A stretch of DNA of 7,551 nt from Candidatus Nomurabacteria bacterium RIFCSPLOWO2_01_FULL_46_18 (lineage in GTDB: Bacteria > Patescibacteriota > Minisyncoccia > Phycocordibacterales > UBA9973). Positions 1 to 5,959 of this stretch are shown one piece after another. Made by a program: the position numbers and the translations under genes. The stretch spans positions 1 to 7,551 of the forward strand of contig MFVH01000016.1 of the NCBI GenBank assembly GCA_001786015.1, written 5' to 3'. Positions within the stretch are counted from its first letter, which is position 1. Every line of letters starts with the position of its first letter. Below the pieces are notes generated by a model that was given only the letters and a program-made list of their open reading frames with translations, did no database searches and had not been told where the DNA came from.

Positions 1-1612
1 GGAGCTGGTCCAAGAAAAACGGCTCGAGGGCATCAAGGGCCTGCGCGACGAATCCACCAAAGACATCCGGATCGTGATTGATTTGAAGCAAAGCGCTCAT
101 CCGGAAAAAGTTTTGAATTATATTTATAAAAACACCCAGCTCGAATCGAATTTCAATTTCAATATGGTCGCCTTGGTTGACGGGGTGCCGGAGACGCTCT
201 CCCTGAAGTCGATTCTTTCGCTTTTTATCGCCCATCGGCGCGTTGTGGTGAAGCGCCGTTCGGAGTTTGATTTGAGACGGGCGGAAGAAAGAGAGCACAT
301 TCTCCTTGGCTTGAAAAAGGCGCTCGATAAAATCGATCAGATCATCAAGCTGATTCGCGCTTCGAAAGATTCTCAAATCGCCAAGGTTAATTTGATGAAG
401 GAGTTCAAGTTTACCGACCCGCAGGCCACGGCAATACTCGAGATGAAGCTCGCCAAGCTCGCCGGGCTCGAGCGCAAAGCGGTTCTGGATGAGCTCGAGG
501 AGAAGCAGAAGTTCATTAAAGAAATGAGGGAGCTTCTGGCGAGTCCGAAGAAAATTCTCAAGGTTATTTCCGACGAGCTTAAAGAGATTGGCGAAAAATA
601 CAAAGATGAGCGTCGCACTAGGGTCATTAAAAGTGGAGTAAAAGAAATTTCCGACGACGACCTTATTCCCGAAAAAGAGACCCTGCTTGTTTTTACTCAA
701 GGCGGCTACGTGAAACGGAGCGACCCGGCTGAATATCGCGCGCAGAAGCGCGGCGGAGTCGGGGTGATCGATCTGGAGACCAAGGAGGAAGACTTCGTGA
801 CCATGCTGGTCGGGGGTTCAACTCACAGCGATCTTCTTTTCTTCACCAATCTGGGCAAAGTTTACCAGATGAAGATGTACGATATTCCGGAAGGCCGGCG
901 CGCCACCAAGGGAAAATCAATCATGAATTTTCTCTCTCTGGCCGGAGAAGAAAAGGTCACTTCGATTCTAGCTATGCCCAAGGGGGGATCAGCAACTTCT
1001 CTCATGTTGGTTACGAAAACGGGCACGGCTAAGAAAATGTCAAGCGAGAGCTTTAGGGATGTCCGCCGAAGCGGAATTATCGCCATTCGCCTGGATAAGG
1101 GCGATCAGCTTATCTCTGCAATTCTTTGTGAAAAGGGTGATCAAATAATGCTCGCGACCAGCCTGGGTCAAGCAATCCGATTTAAAGAATCTGATATTAG
1201 GGAGATGGGAAGGACGGCCGGCGGAGTGAGAGGTATCAAGCTTAGAAAATTAGATGAAGTAATCGGTGTGGATGTGATAAAGGGTGGAAAAAATGATGGA
1301 GAAGGGAAAAATGGCTCGTTCTTAACCATGAGCTCGAATGGCTTTGGCAAGAAGACCGCTTTGAAAGAATATAAAGTACAGAAGCGCGGTGGCTCTGGCA
1401 TCAAAACCGCCAAAGTGACGCAAAAGACCGGGAAGCTGATCGTGGCCAAAGTTTTAACTGGCGATGAAGAGGAATTAATCGCAATGTCGAAGAAAGGGCA
1501 AGTGCTCCGAACGGCGCTGAAAGATATCTCTTCTTTGGGTCGCCAGACACAAGGAGTGACGGTAATGCGTCTGCGAGCGGGCGACAGCATCGCCTCGGTG
1601 GCTTGTATCTAA
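1..1612 (+). CDS. gyrA: DNA gyrase subunit A, C-terminal part (5' end outside window)
   Basis: GyrA breaks and rejoins DNA in the GyrA2GyrB2 enzyme that introduces negative supercoils. The reading frame is open at the left edge (first full codon at base 2, 536 residues visible), so the catalytic tyrosine and quinolone-resistance region lie upstream. Visible first is the end of the breakage-reunion domain with its long helices and C-gate, including the QATAILEMKLAKLAGLE segment near bases 421-475. From about base 680 a beta-pinwheel begins, with repeats of the GYVKR, GKVYQMK, GTAKKM, GQAIRFKESDIREMGR and GQVLRT kind. A GyrA box QKRGGVG is at 743-763 and a second box-like QKRGGSG is at 1379-1399; the GyrA box separates GyrA from ParC. 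It ends without the acidic tail seen in some relatives. The identity is very secure. The next gene starts 18 bases after the stop. Confidence 0.97.
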   Translation, partial: ELVQEKRLEGIKGLRDESTKDIRIVIDLKQSAHPEKVLNYIYKNTQLESNFNFNMVALVDGVPETLSLKSILSLFIAHRRVVVKRRSEFDLRRAEEREHILLGLKKALDKIDQIIKLIRASKDSQIAKVNLMKEFKFTDPQATAILEMKLAKLAGLERKAVLDELEEKQKFIKEMRELLASPKKILKVISDELKEIGEKYKDERRTRVIKSGVKEISDDDLIPEKETLLVFTQGGYVKRSDPAEYRAQKRGGVGVIDLETKEEDFVTMLVGGSTHSDLLFFTNLGKVYQMKMYDIPEGRRATKGKSIMNFLSLAGEEKVTSILAMPKGGSATSLMLVTKTGTAKKMSSESFRDVRRSGIIAIRLDKGDQLISAILCEKGDQIMLATSLGQAIRFKESDIREMGRTAGGVRGIKLRKLDEVIGVDVIKGGKNDGEGKNGSFLTMSSNGFGKKTALKEYKVQKRGGSGIKTAKVTQKTGKLIVAKVLTGDEEELIAMSKKGQVLRTALKDISSLGRQTQGVTVMRLRAGDSIASVACI

Positions 1613-1615
1613 TAA

Positions 1616-1624
1616 TGCTATAAT
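1616..1624 (+). promoter_or_regulatory. Extended -10 promoter (TGCTATAAT) for the methyltransferase gene
   Basis: A perfect extended -10 element lies just after the gyrA stop. No convincing -35 box is seen 17 bases upstream (CGGTGG), which is tolerated when the TGn extension is present. The -10 ends 6 bases before the ATG at 1631, so transcription should begin at or next to the start codon and give a leaderless mRNA. This is inferred from spacing only. Confidence 0.6.
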
Positions 1625-1630
1625 TAAAAG

Positions 1631-2149
1631 ATGTTTTCCGATCCGGTAAAAAATGTGAGAACGCTAGGCCTCGGAGAAACTAATATTGTGGCGGATCTCG
1701 GAGCGGGGACCGGTTTTTATTCAGTGGCGGCCGGGCAGATAGTGCGCTTGGGAAAAGTCTACGCGATTGAAGTGCAGAAAGACTATTTGGTAAAATTGAG
1801 GTATAAGGTCGCTGAAGCTCGCCTTAAGAATGTTGAAACCATTTGGGGGAATGTCGAGAAAATCGGGGGCACAAAATTGAGGGACAATCTTGTCGACGCG
1901 GTGATCGCTTCAAATATTCTTTTTCAGATTGAGAGCAAAGATAAATTCATCGAGGAGATAAAAAGAATCTTAAAACCTGGCGGGCGGGTGCTCTTAATTG
2001 ATTGGTCAACGCCCGTCCACGGCGGTAGAATCGAACACATGATTCCCAAGAATCAAGCGCGGGAGATGTTCGAGAAAAATGGCTTTACGCAGGAGCGCGA
2101 GATCGATGCCGGGGCGCATCATTATGGTATGATATTAGTGAAGAAATAA
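1631..2149 (+). CDS. Class I SAM-dependent methyltransferase, substrate unknown
   Basis: The 172-residue protein has a Rossmann-type methyltransferase core. Motif I is VADLGAGTGFYS (residues 20-31), which binds S-adenosylmethionine. Glu47 in VYAIEVQ at the end of strand 2 is the likely ribose-binding acid. LVDAVIASNILFQ resembles motif II, and LKPGGRVLLIDW is the usual motif before the last strands. It resembles the UbiE/Methyltransf_11 or _31 group but is short, lacking the N-terminal helices many members have. The start is well fixed because an in-frame TAA lies at 1625-1627 and ATG 1631 follows directly. There is no SD site, and an extended -10 sits 6-7 bases upstream. Its substrate cannot be read from the sequence. 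It sits between gyrA and an envelope gene set, so context gives no clear pathway. Confidence 0.88.
   Translation: MFSDPVKNVRTLGLGETNIVADLGAGTGFYSVAAGQIVRLGKVYAIEVQKDYLVKLRYKVAEARLKNVETIWGNVEKIGGTKLRDNLVDAVIASNILFQIESKDKFIEEIKRILKPGGRVLLIDWSTPVHGGRIEHMIPKNQAREMFEKNGFTQEREIDAGAHHYGMILVKK
2125..2133 (+). promoter_or_regulatory. Possible extended -10 (TGGTATGAT) for the solute-binding-like gene
   Basis: TGGTATGAT lies within the last codons of the methyltransferase gene and would start transcription near 2140, about 20 bases before the ATG at 2160. It closely resembles TGGTATAAT at 4635-4643. No -35 box is seen. It is coding sequence as well, so the match could be chance. Confidence 0.35.
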
Positions 2150-2159
2150 TGCGTAAGTC

Positions 2160-3452
2160 ATGAAAAATTTCCAAACGATTATCCTGATTGTCTTTATTGT
2201 CGCTGCCGTTTTCGGTATTTTGGTTTTCTCCGGGGCGATCCCGCTCGGCAACAGTGATACGCCGGGAGCGCTCGGCTCGGTCACTCTCTGGGGAACGATT
2301 AAAAGCGAGCTGATTTTTTCCGCGCTCGAAGAATTTAACACAGCGAATCCCGCCTTTTCCGTGAAGTATGATCAAAAGTCTCCGGAGACTTTTGATCAAG
2401 ATCTCTTGGAGGCGCTGGCAGTCGGCCGAGGACCGGATTTGTTTCTTCTCCCGGATAATCTCGCTTATCACTATCAAAACAAAATTTTAGCCATTCCCTA
2501 CGAGAGTTTTTCCGTAGCCTCTTTCAAAAAGAGTTTTGCCGGTGCCGGCGAGGTATTTTTGACTTCGCGAGGAATTCTGGCGCTCCCGCTTTTTATCGAT
2601 CCCTTGGTCATGTATTACAACCGGAGCATATTGGACGCGAACGCGATCGCCAGCCCACCCGCTTATTGGGACGAGGTGCTCTCGGTAGTTCCGGTTCTTA
2701 CTAAAAAAGACCAAGCGAATATAATCAGCCGAAGCGCCCTCGCCCTCGGACAGTTCGCAAACGTAGCGCACGCCAAGGACATCCTAACCGCTCTCTTCAT
2801 GCAAATCGGGAATCCGATCGTAGTCGAAGAGAACGGCGTCTTTCTTTCCGCTTTGAATGAAAACACTTACAAATATAATCTCCCGAACGTGCTGAAATTT
2901 TACACCAGCTTCGCCGACCCGCTCGCGAGCGTTTATTCCTGGAATCGTTCTTTCGCGGGCTCGAACAACGCCTTCAGCTCGGAAAATTTGGCGTTTTACT
3001 TCGGCTTCGGGAGCGAACTTAAATCACTCGTCAATAAAAATCCGAACCAGAACTTTTTGCCGGCGCCGTTTCCCCAATTGCGGGACGCGAAATTTAAATT
3101 GACTTCCGCTCGGGTGGTTGGCCTAGCCATCTCCCGATCTTCCAAAAATTTAAGTACCGCCGCCTTGGCGTCAAATCGTTTGGCCAACAGCGATTTTGCC
3201 AGAAAGTTGGCGATGGCCCTGCTCGTCGCTCCGGCCCGGCGCGATCTTCTCTCCGCGCCTCCGGCGGACGCCTATTCGAGTGTTTTTTATTCCTCGGCCC
3301 TCTTTGCCCGAAGCTGGCTCGATCCTTCTCCCAAAGATACCGACAACATTTTCCGCACGCTGATCGAGCGGGTGCTTTCCAACAGTCTGTCGCCGGACCA
3401 AGCCCTTTCTGACGCGGATACCAAGATGAATCTTTTATTAAATAAGCAATGA
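2160..3452 (+). CDS. Family 1 extracellular solute-binding-like protein, N-terminally anchored
   Basis: This 430-residue protein has one N-terminal hydrophobic helix (about residues 6-26) followed by a long extracytoplasmic domain. It carries signatures of family-1 (sugar/peptide type) binding proteins: VTLWGTIKSE at the start of the fold (residues 41-50), PDLFLLPDN (92-100), LFIDPLVMYYNRSIL (144-158) and PAYWDEV (167-173). There is no lipobox cysteine, and no cysteine anywhere, so it is probably held by an uncleaved signal anchor rather than as a lipoprotein. No permease or ATPase gene is visible nearby. Its stop overlaps the start of the first pilin gene (ATGA, 3449-3452), which suggests translational coupling. 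Only a weak SD-like stretch precedes the ATG. The ligand is unknown; the fold assignment is good, a transport role is uncertain. Confidence 0.82.
   Translation: MKNFQTIILIVFIVAAVFGILVFSGAIPLGNSDTPGALGSVTLWGTIKSELIFSALEEFNTANPAFSVKYDQKSPETFDQDLLEALAVGRGPDLFLLPDNLAYHYQNKILAIPYESFSVASFKKSFAGAGEVFLTSRGILALPLFIDPLVMYYNRSILDANAIASPPAYWDEVLSVVPVLTKKDQANIISRSALALGQFANVAHAKDILTALFMQIGNPIVVEENGVFLSALNENTYKYNLPNVLKFYTSFADPLASVYSWNRSFAGSNNAFSSENLAFYFGFGSELKSLVNKNPNQNFLPAPFPQLRDAKFKLTSARVVGLAISRSSKNLSTAALASNRLANSDFARKLAMALLVAPARRDLLSAPPADAYSSVFYSSALFARSWLDPSPKDTDNIFRTLIERVLSNSLSPDQALSDADTKMNLLLNKQ
2369..2398. repeat. Perfect 30-bp palindrome inside the solute-binding-like gene
   Basis: Bases 2369-2383 (TGATCAAAAGTCTCC) are followed at once by their exact reverse complement at 2384-2398, with no spacer and no mismatch. 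It spans codons 70-80 of the gene. In RNA it could fold into a stem of about 13 bp with a four-base loop. Its function is unknown. Confidence 0.9.
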
Positions 3453-3850
3453 TGAAAAAAACCGCAAAATTTTTAATATTTGTTTTTTTGCTGGTTTTAA
3501 TAGCTATGCCGCTTCTGTCTTTCGCAGCCGAGCCACTGGTTAAGTGCGGGACGCAAGTGGATGCAGAAGGAAAAATTACAAACCCCTGCGGTTTCAATGA
3601 GTTTTTAGGGCTCATCAACAGAGTAATTAAGTTTGTCTTATTCGATTTGGCTTTGCCGATTGCCGCGATTATGTTCGCTTGGGCGGGAGTGCTGATGGTG
3701 ACTGCCGGAGGGAGCACGGAGAAAGTGGGAAAAGCTAAAAGAATTTTTACTAATGTCGCAATCGGCTTTATCATCGCGGTCATCGCTTGGCTTATCGTTC
3801 GGACCATCCTTACGATATTGGGTTTTGAGGGGAGTTGGATTGGGTTTTAA
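3449..3850 (+). CDS. VirB2/TrbC-like pilin-family protein, paralogue 1 (subclass A)
   Basis: This 133-residue protein has a signal peptide (about residues 1-26, cleavage near LLSFA-AEP), a short exported segment with Cys33 and Cys47, then two membrane helices (about 62-86 and 101-124). The helices are joined by a charged loop GGSTEKVGKAKR. That layout matches the type IV secretion pilin family of Patescibacteria, related in topology to VirB2/TrbC. The two cysteines could form a disulfide loop enclosing EGKITNP. Start: ATG 3449 overlaps the upstream TGA (ATGATGA); ATG 3452 is an equally possible start one codon later. No SD is seen, so translation may depend on coupling to the upstream gene. 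Pilus membership is inferred from family and topology; no ATPase or channel genes are in view. Confidence 0.8.
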   Translation: MMKKTAKFLIFVFLLVLIAMPLLSFAAEPLVKCGTQVDAEGKITNPCGFNEFLGLINRVIKFVLFDLALPIAAIMFAWAGVLMVTAGGSTEKVGKAKRIFTNVAIGFIIAVIAWLIVRTILTILGFEGSWIGF

Positions 3851-3863
3851 TGTGGAGTATAAT
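3835..3863 (+). promoter_or_regulatory. Promoter TTGGAT-N17-TATAAT for pilin paralogue 2
   Basis: A perfect -10 TATAAT (3858-3863) lies 17 bases after a partial -35 TTGGAT (3835-3840), inside and just after the end of paralogue 1. Seven bases separate the -10 from ATG 3871, so the transcript would be leaderless. This supports 3871 as the start, although ATG 3850, which overlaps the upstream stop as TAATG, remains possible on a longer mRNA. Confidence 0.55.
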
Positions 3864-3870
3864 TAATGTG

Positions 3871-4248
3871 ATGAGATTCATTAGTAAAACTGTAGGGAAA
3901 ATTCTTTTAGTAACCTTTCTCGTTGTCTTACCAGTTTTTTCTTTTGCCGCTGATATTGATGGTGCGCCATGTGATCTTCAAGAAGAAGGGAAAATTTGGA
4001 ATCCAATAAAGGTCTGCAGTCTAAGTGAGTTTATCAAAACCATCCTCGAAGGCGTGATAAAGATCGGCATTCCGGTTATTGCTTTGGCCATAATTTATTC
4101 CGGTTTTCTTTTCGTGGCGGCGCGCGGTAACTCCGAAAAAATTACCAAAGCTAAGAACGCTTTGCTTTACACCTTAATCGGCGCGGCGATCTTGCTCGGG
4201 TCGTGGGCAATCGCCAAGCTAATTTCCGAAACAGTTTTAGCATTATAA
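3871..4248 (+). CDS. VirB2/TrbC-like pilin-family protein, paralogue 2 (subclass A)
   Basis: This 125-residue protein starts at ATG 3871. It has a signal peptide (about residues 1-27, PVFSFA-ADI), Cys34 and Cys49, and two membrane helices (about 64-84 and 98-118) joined by the loop RGNSEKITKAKN. It is the nearest relative of paralogue 1 in this window. Both have an x-SEK/TEK-x-x-KAK loop and a cysteine-bounded segment containing EGKI-x-NP (here EGKIWNP). A longer reading from ATG 3850 would add seven residues before the signal peptide; starting at 3871 gives a normal signal peptide and agrees with the -10 box 7 bases upstream. It is probably an exported, membrane-embedded pilin-type subunit. 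Functional proof is absent. Confidence 0.8.
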   Translation: MRFISKTVGKILLVTFLVVLPVFSFAADIDGAPCDLQEEGKIWNPIKVCSLSEFIKTILEGVIKIGIPVIALAIIYSGFLFVAARGNSEKITKAKNALLYTLIGAAILLGSWAIAKLISETVLAL

Positions 4249-4266
4249 GTTTAACCAACTCTTTTT

Positions 4267-4614
4267 ATGCCCCCCGCTAACCCAAAATTTCAGGATTTAA
4301 TAATTTATGTTATAAGCATCATCAATAACGCAATCATTCCCCTTGTTTTTGCTATCGCGCTCGTTCTGTTTATCTGGGGAGTAGTCCAGTATGTGATCAA
4401 TGCTCAAGATACGGAAAAGAAAGCCAAAGGCAGACAATTTATGATCTGGGGAATCATAGCCCTTACTGTAATGCTTACGGTCTGGGGACTGGTCGCAGTT
4501 TTGGGCAGAACCTTCGGCCTAGAAACCAGATTTCTTCCGCAAGTTCAGCCCGAAAGTTCATCTTCATCCCCTGGTGAAACAATAATGGACACGCCGGACT
4601 TATACCCAGGTTAA
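4267..4614 (+). CDS. VirB2/TrbC-like pilin-family protein, paralogue 3 (subclass B, no signal peptide)
   Basis: This 115-residue protein has two membrane helices (about 22-44 and 58-80) joined by AQDTEKKAKGRQFMIWG, the hallmark loop of subclass B. Unlike paralogues 1, 2 and 4 it has no cleavable signal peptide and no cysteine. It begins MPPANPKFQDL and runs directly into an amphipathic/hydrophobic stretch. The C-terminal tail (about 85-115) is polar and rich in Ser, Pro and acidic residues (ESSSSSPGE), likely exposed. It starts 18 bases after the previous stop, without an SD; ATG 4267 is the first plausible start. A weak TATAAG at 4244-4249 could be a -10. The gene is probably part of the pilin cluster, but its lack of an export signal may mean a different membrane role. 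Confidence 0.78.
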   Translation: MPPANPKFQDLIIYVISIINNAIIPLVFAIALVLFIWGVVQYVINAQDTEKKAKGRQFMIWGIIALTVMLTVWGLVAVLGRTFGLETRFLPQVQPESSSSSPGETIMDTPDLYPG

Positions 4615-4643
4615 TTGGCTTGCATTATCATCAATGGTATAAT
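4615..4643 (+). promoter_or_regulatory. Promoter TTGGCT-N17-TGG/TATAAT for pilin paralogue 4
   Basis: A partial -35 TTGGCT (4615-4620) is followed 17 bases later by a perfect extended -10 TGGTATAAT (4635-4643), directly after the stop of paralogue 3. Transcription should start near 4650, leaving about 73 bases of leader before ATG 4723. This is the best-formed promoter on the plus strand and implies that paralogues 4 and 5 can be expressed separately from 1-3. Confidence 0.72.
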
Positions 4644-4650
4644 TAAATAG

Positions 4651-4717
4651 TTAGAAATTATTAATTTATAGGGTCGTTTATCCGCCCCTTGGCGGAAAGA
4701 ATTATTAGAAATTATTA
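4651..4717 (+). promoter_or_regulatory. Leader of pilin paralogue 4: hairpin between two 13-bp direct repeats
   Basis: The 13-mer TTAGAAATTATTA occurs at 4651-4663 and again at 4705-4717. Between the copies, TCCGCC (4681-4686) and GGCGGA (4691-4696) form a 6-bp stem with a CCTT loop. The whole element lies in the inferred 5' leader. No SD precedes ATG 4723. Binding or regulatory function is not known. Confidence 0.5.
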
Positions 4718-4722
4718 TCAAT

Positions 4723-5109
4723 ATGAAGAATAAAATAATTGTGTTGTTTTTAGGCCTTGCCTTGGCCATGATGCCGGTTCTCGCGTCAGCCCAAGTAACC
4801 GGTGAATTTATCGGCTGCGCGGGCATTCCTTTGGGGACCCTCGAGGGCATCTTGTGTAAAGTCGGCGATATTCTCAATCTAATTGTCCCGATTTTAATCG
4901 CTCTAGCGGTGGTAATCTTCATCTGGGGAGTTATCACCTATGTGGTGGGTGGCGATGAGGAAGCCAAGAAGAAGGGAAGACAGCGAATGATCTGGGGAAT
5001 TATCGGCATCGCGGTTATTGTCGCCCTCTGGGGACTAGTCCGAGTTTTGACCAATACCTTCGGCGTAGGAAATATTGAGAACATTAATTTCCCAACCACT
5101 CCGTATTAG
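4723..5109 (+). CDS. VirB2/TrbC-like pilin-family protein, paralogue 4 (subclass B with signal peptide)
   Basis: This 128-residue protein has a signal peptide (about residues 1-23, VLASA-QVT), Cys32 and Cys45 in the exported N-terminal segment, and two membrane helices (about 52-74 and 90-110). They are joined by GGDEEAKKKGRQRMIWG, matching paralogue 3 closely in this loop and in the following WGII and LWGLVRVL. It thus combines the subclass B core with the export signal and cysteine pair of subclass A. It has its own promoter and a leader of about 73 bases. Its stop (TAG 5107-5109) is in the same frame as the next gene, only two codons before that gene's ATG. It is probably the most VirB2-like candidate for a major exported subunit; this is inference. 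Confidence 0.8.
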   Translation: MKNKIIVLFLGLALAMMPVLASAQVTGEFIGCAGIPLGTLEGILCKVGDILNLIVPILIALAVVIFIWGVITYVVGGDEEAKKKGRQRMIWGIIGIAVIVALWGLVRVLTNTFGVGNIENINFPTTPY

Positions 5110-5115
5110 TTAGAC

Positions 5116-5448
5116 ATGAACATCGCTTATGCTGGAAGTCTCGATACCTTTATCGGGAACGTCAATCGGCTGATTATAAATCCACTCATTTTGCTCCTGT
5201 TCGCGCTGGCGGTCGCTTACTTTCTCTACGGGATGCTCCAGTTTTTCACCAATCAGCAAAGTGAAGAGAAAAAAACGGCGGGCAAGCAGCACATGATCTG
5301 GGGCGTTATCGGGATGACGATTATGATGGGAGTATTTTTCCTGATGAATTTGATTTTAAGCACCTTCAATCTGCAAGGCGACATAAAACCGGAGACCGGA
5401 GAAGTGAAACTGGACGACTACAATCCGACCTATCCGCCGAGAAATTAG
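5116..5448 (+). CDS. VirB2/TrbC-like pilin-family protein, paralogue 5 (subclass B, divergent)
   Basis: This 110-residue protein has two membrane helices (about 23-45 and 61-82) and the loop NQQSEEKKTAGKQHMIWG, so it belongs with paralogues 3 and 4. The second helix is divergent, with MMGVFFLMNLIL where the others have LWGLV. There is no cysteine and no signal peptide. The C-terminal tail (about 86-110) is polar, ending DDYNPTYPPRN. It begins 6 bases after the stop of paralogue 4, in the same frame and without an SD. ATG 5116 is the first start after the stop. It is the last gene of the plus-strand run. It is likely a membrane component of the same apparatus, with uncertain role. Confidence 0.77.
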   Translation: MNIAYAGSLDTFIGNVNRLIINPLILLLFALAVAYFLYGMLQFFTNQQSEEKKTAGKQHMIWGVIGMTIMMGVFFLMNLILSTFNLQGDIKPETGEVKLDDYNPTYPPRN

Positions 5449-5453
5449 TGTGT

Positions 5454-5496
5454 AAAAAAGCAAAGGGGGCGGTCGCTTACCGCGATCGCCCCTTTG
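5454..5496 (-). terminator. Rho-independent terminator of the SPFH two-gene unit
   Basis: Read on the minus strand, an arm at 5496-5482 pairs with 5476-5461 (about 15 bp, with one G-T pair and one bulge; loop 5477-5481), followed by C and six T (5460-5454). It lies 22 bases beyond the stop at 5518. On the plus strand the stem has no T run after it, so it serves the plus-strand pilin genes at best weakly. Confidence 0.85.
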
Positions 5497-5517
5497 GGTT
5501 TGCTGTGTTTGCGTTGG

Positions 5518-5955
5518 TCAGGCGCGCTTAGACCTTACACTTTCCTTTCTATAGATTTGGACTCGGACAGACCGTCCCTCAGTTTCGTCCGAGGTAAAGT
5601 GATTCTCCTCCCTCGAATTCATCTCCGGGGGGGGCTTGAAGTCCCCCCTGGCCGGGTAATGGATGACCGTGTCCACACCTGACCATTTGATGCCGAGTGC
5701 CTCGCCGTCGGTTCTGATTTTGAACCGAAAGTTGAGGCGCATTGAACACGGTGTCCAACACTCGCGCTCAAGAACTAGCGCCTCGACTGGGGGAGATACT
5801 GGCGCCGGCGGGGGCGGGGGGACGCGAGTTTGCTGCTGTTCGGCGGGCTTGTCGTTTCCTGGGCGGAAGACAAGAAAACCGGAAATAGTGAGGATGGCGA
5901 GGATGAGTATCACCACCACCCACACCGCCCCCTTTCCCTTCGAAATGTTCGCCAT
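5518..5955 (-). CDS. Single-pass membrane protein with proline-rich linker, unknown function
   Basis: I do not recognise this 145-residue protein. Starting at MANISKGKG, it has one membrane helix (about residues 11-30), a polar stretch, a proline-rich linker (PPPPPAPVSPP, 46-56), and an outer domain of about 85 residues that looks beta-rich, with Cys66 and Cys70 (ECWTPC). The C-terminus is basic (KESVRSKRA). The frame stays open further upstream, but that part overlaps the SPFH gene; ATG 5955 is preferred because GGGGAGG lies 10 bases ahead and the SPFH stop is only 4 bases away. It is clearly co-transcribed with the SPFH gene and closed by a terminator, so it may be a partner of that protein at the membrane; this is inferred from gene order only. 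Confidence 0.75.
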   Translation of the reverse strand: MANISKGKGAVWVVVILILAILTISGFLVFRPGNDKPAEQQQTRVPPPPPAPVSPPVEALVLERECWTPCSMRLNFRFKIRTDGEALGIKWSGVDTVIHYPARGDFKPPPEMNSREENHFTSDETEGRSVRVQIYRKESVRSKRA

Positions 5956-5959
5956 GATT

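Noticed and set aside
1168..1590. Minus-strand frame inside gyrA
   Set aside because: It is antisense to a strongly conserved beta-pinwheel; no independent evidence of coding.
1..1612. ParC (topoisomerase IV) instead of GyrA
   Set aside because: The GyrA box QKRGGVG at 743-763 and full pinwheel repeats closely following GyrA favour gyrase.
3450..3452. TGA read as glycine, as in some Patescibacteria (Gracilibacteria, SR1)
   Set aside because: TGA ends the solute-binding-like, SPFH and proline-linked genes at sensible C-termini, so it acts as a stop.
3094..3807. Minus-strand frame of 237 codons opposite the solute-binding-like and first pilin genes
   Set aside because: The composition is a shadow of the plus-strand genes, it crosses two of them, and it has no domain or translation signal.
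4244..4249. TATAAG as a promoter for pilin paralogue 3
   Set aside because: No -35 and no extension; it overlaps the stop codon of the previous gene and is too weak to list as a feature.
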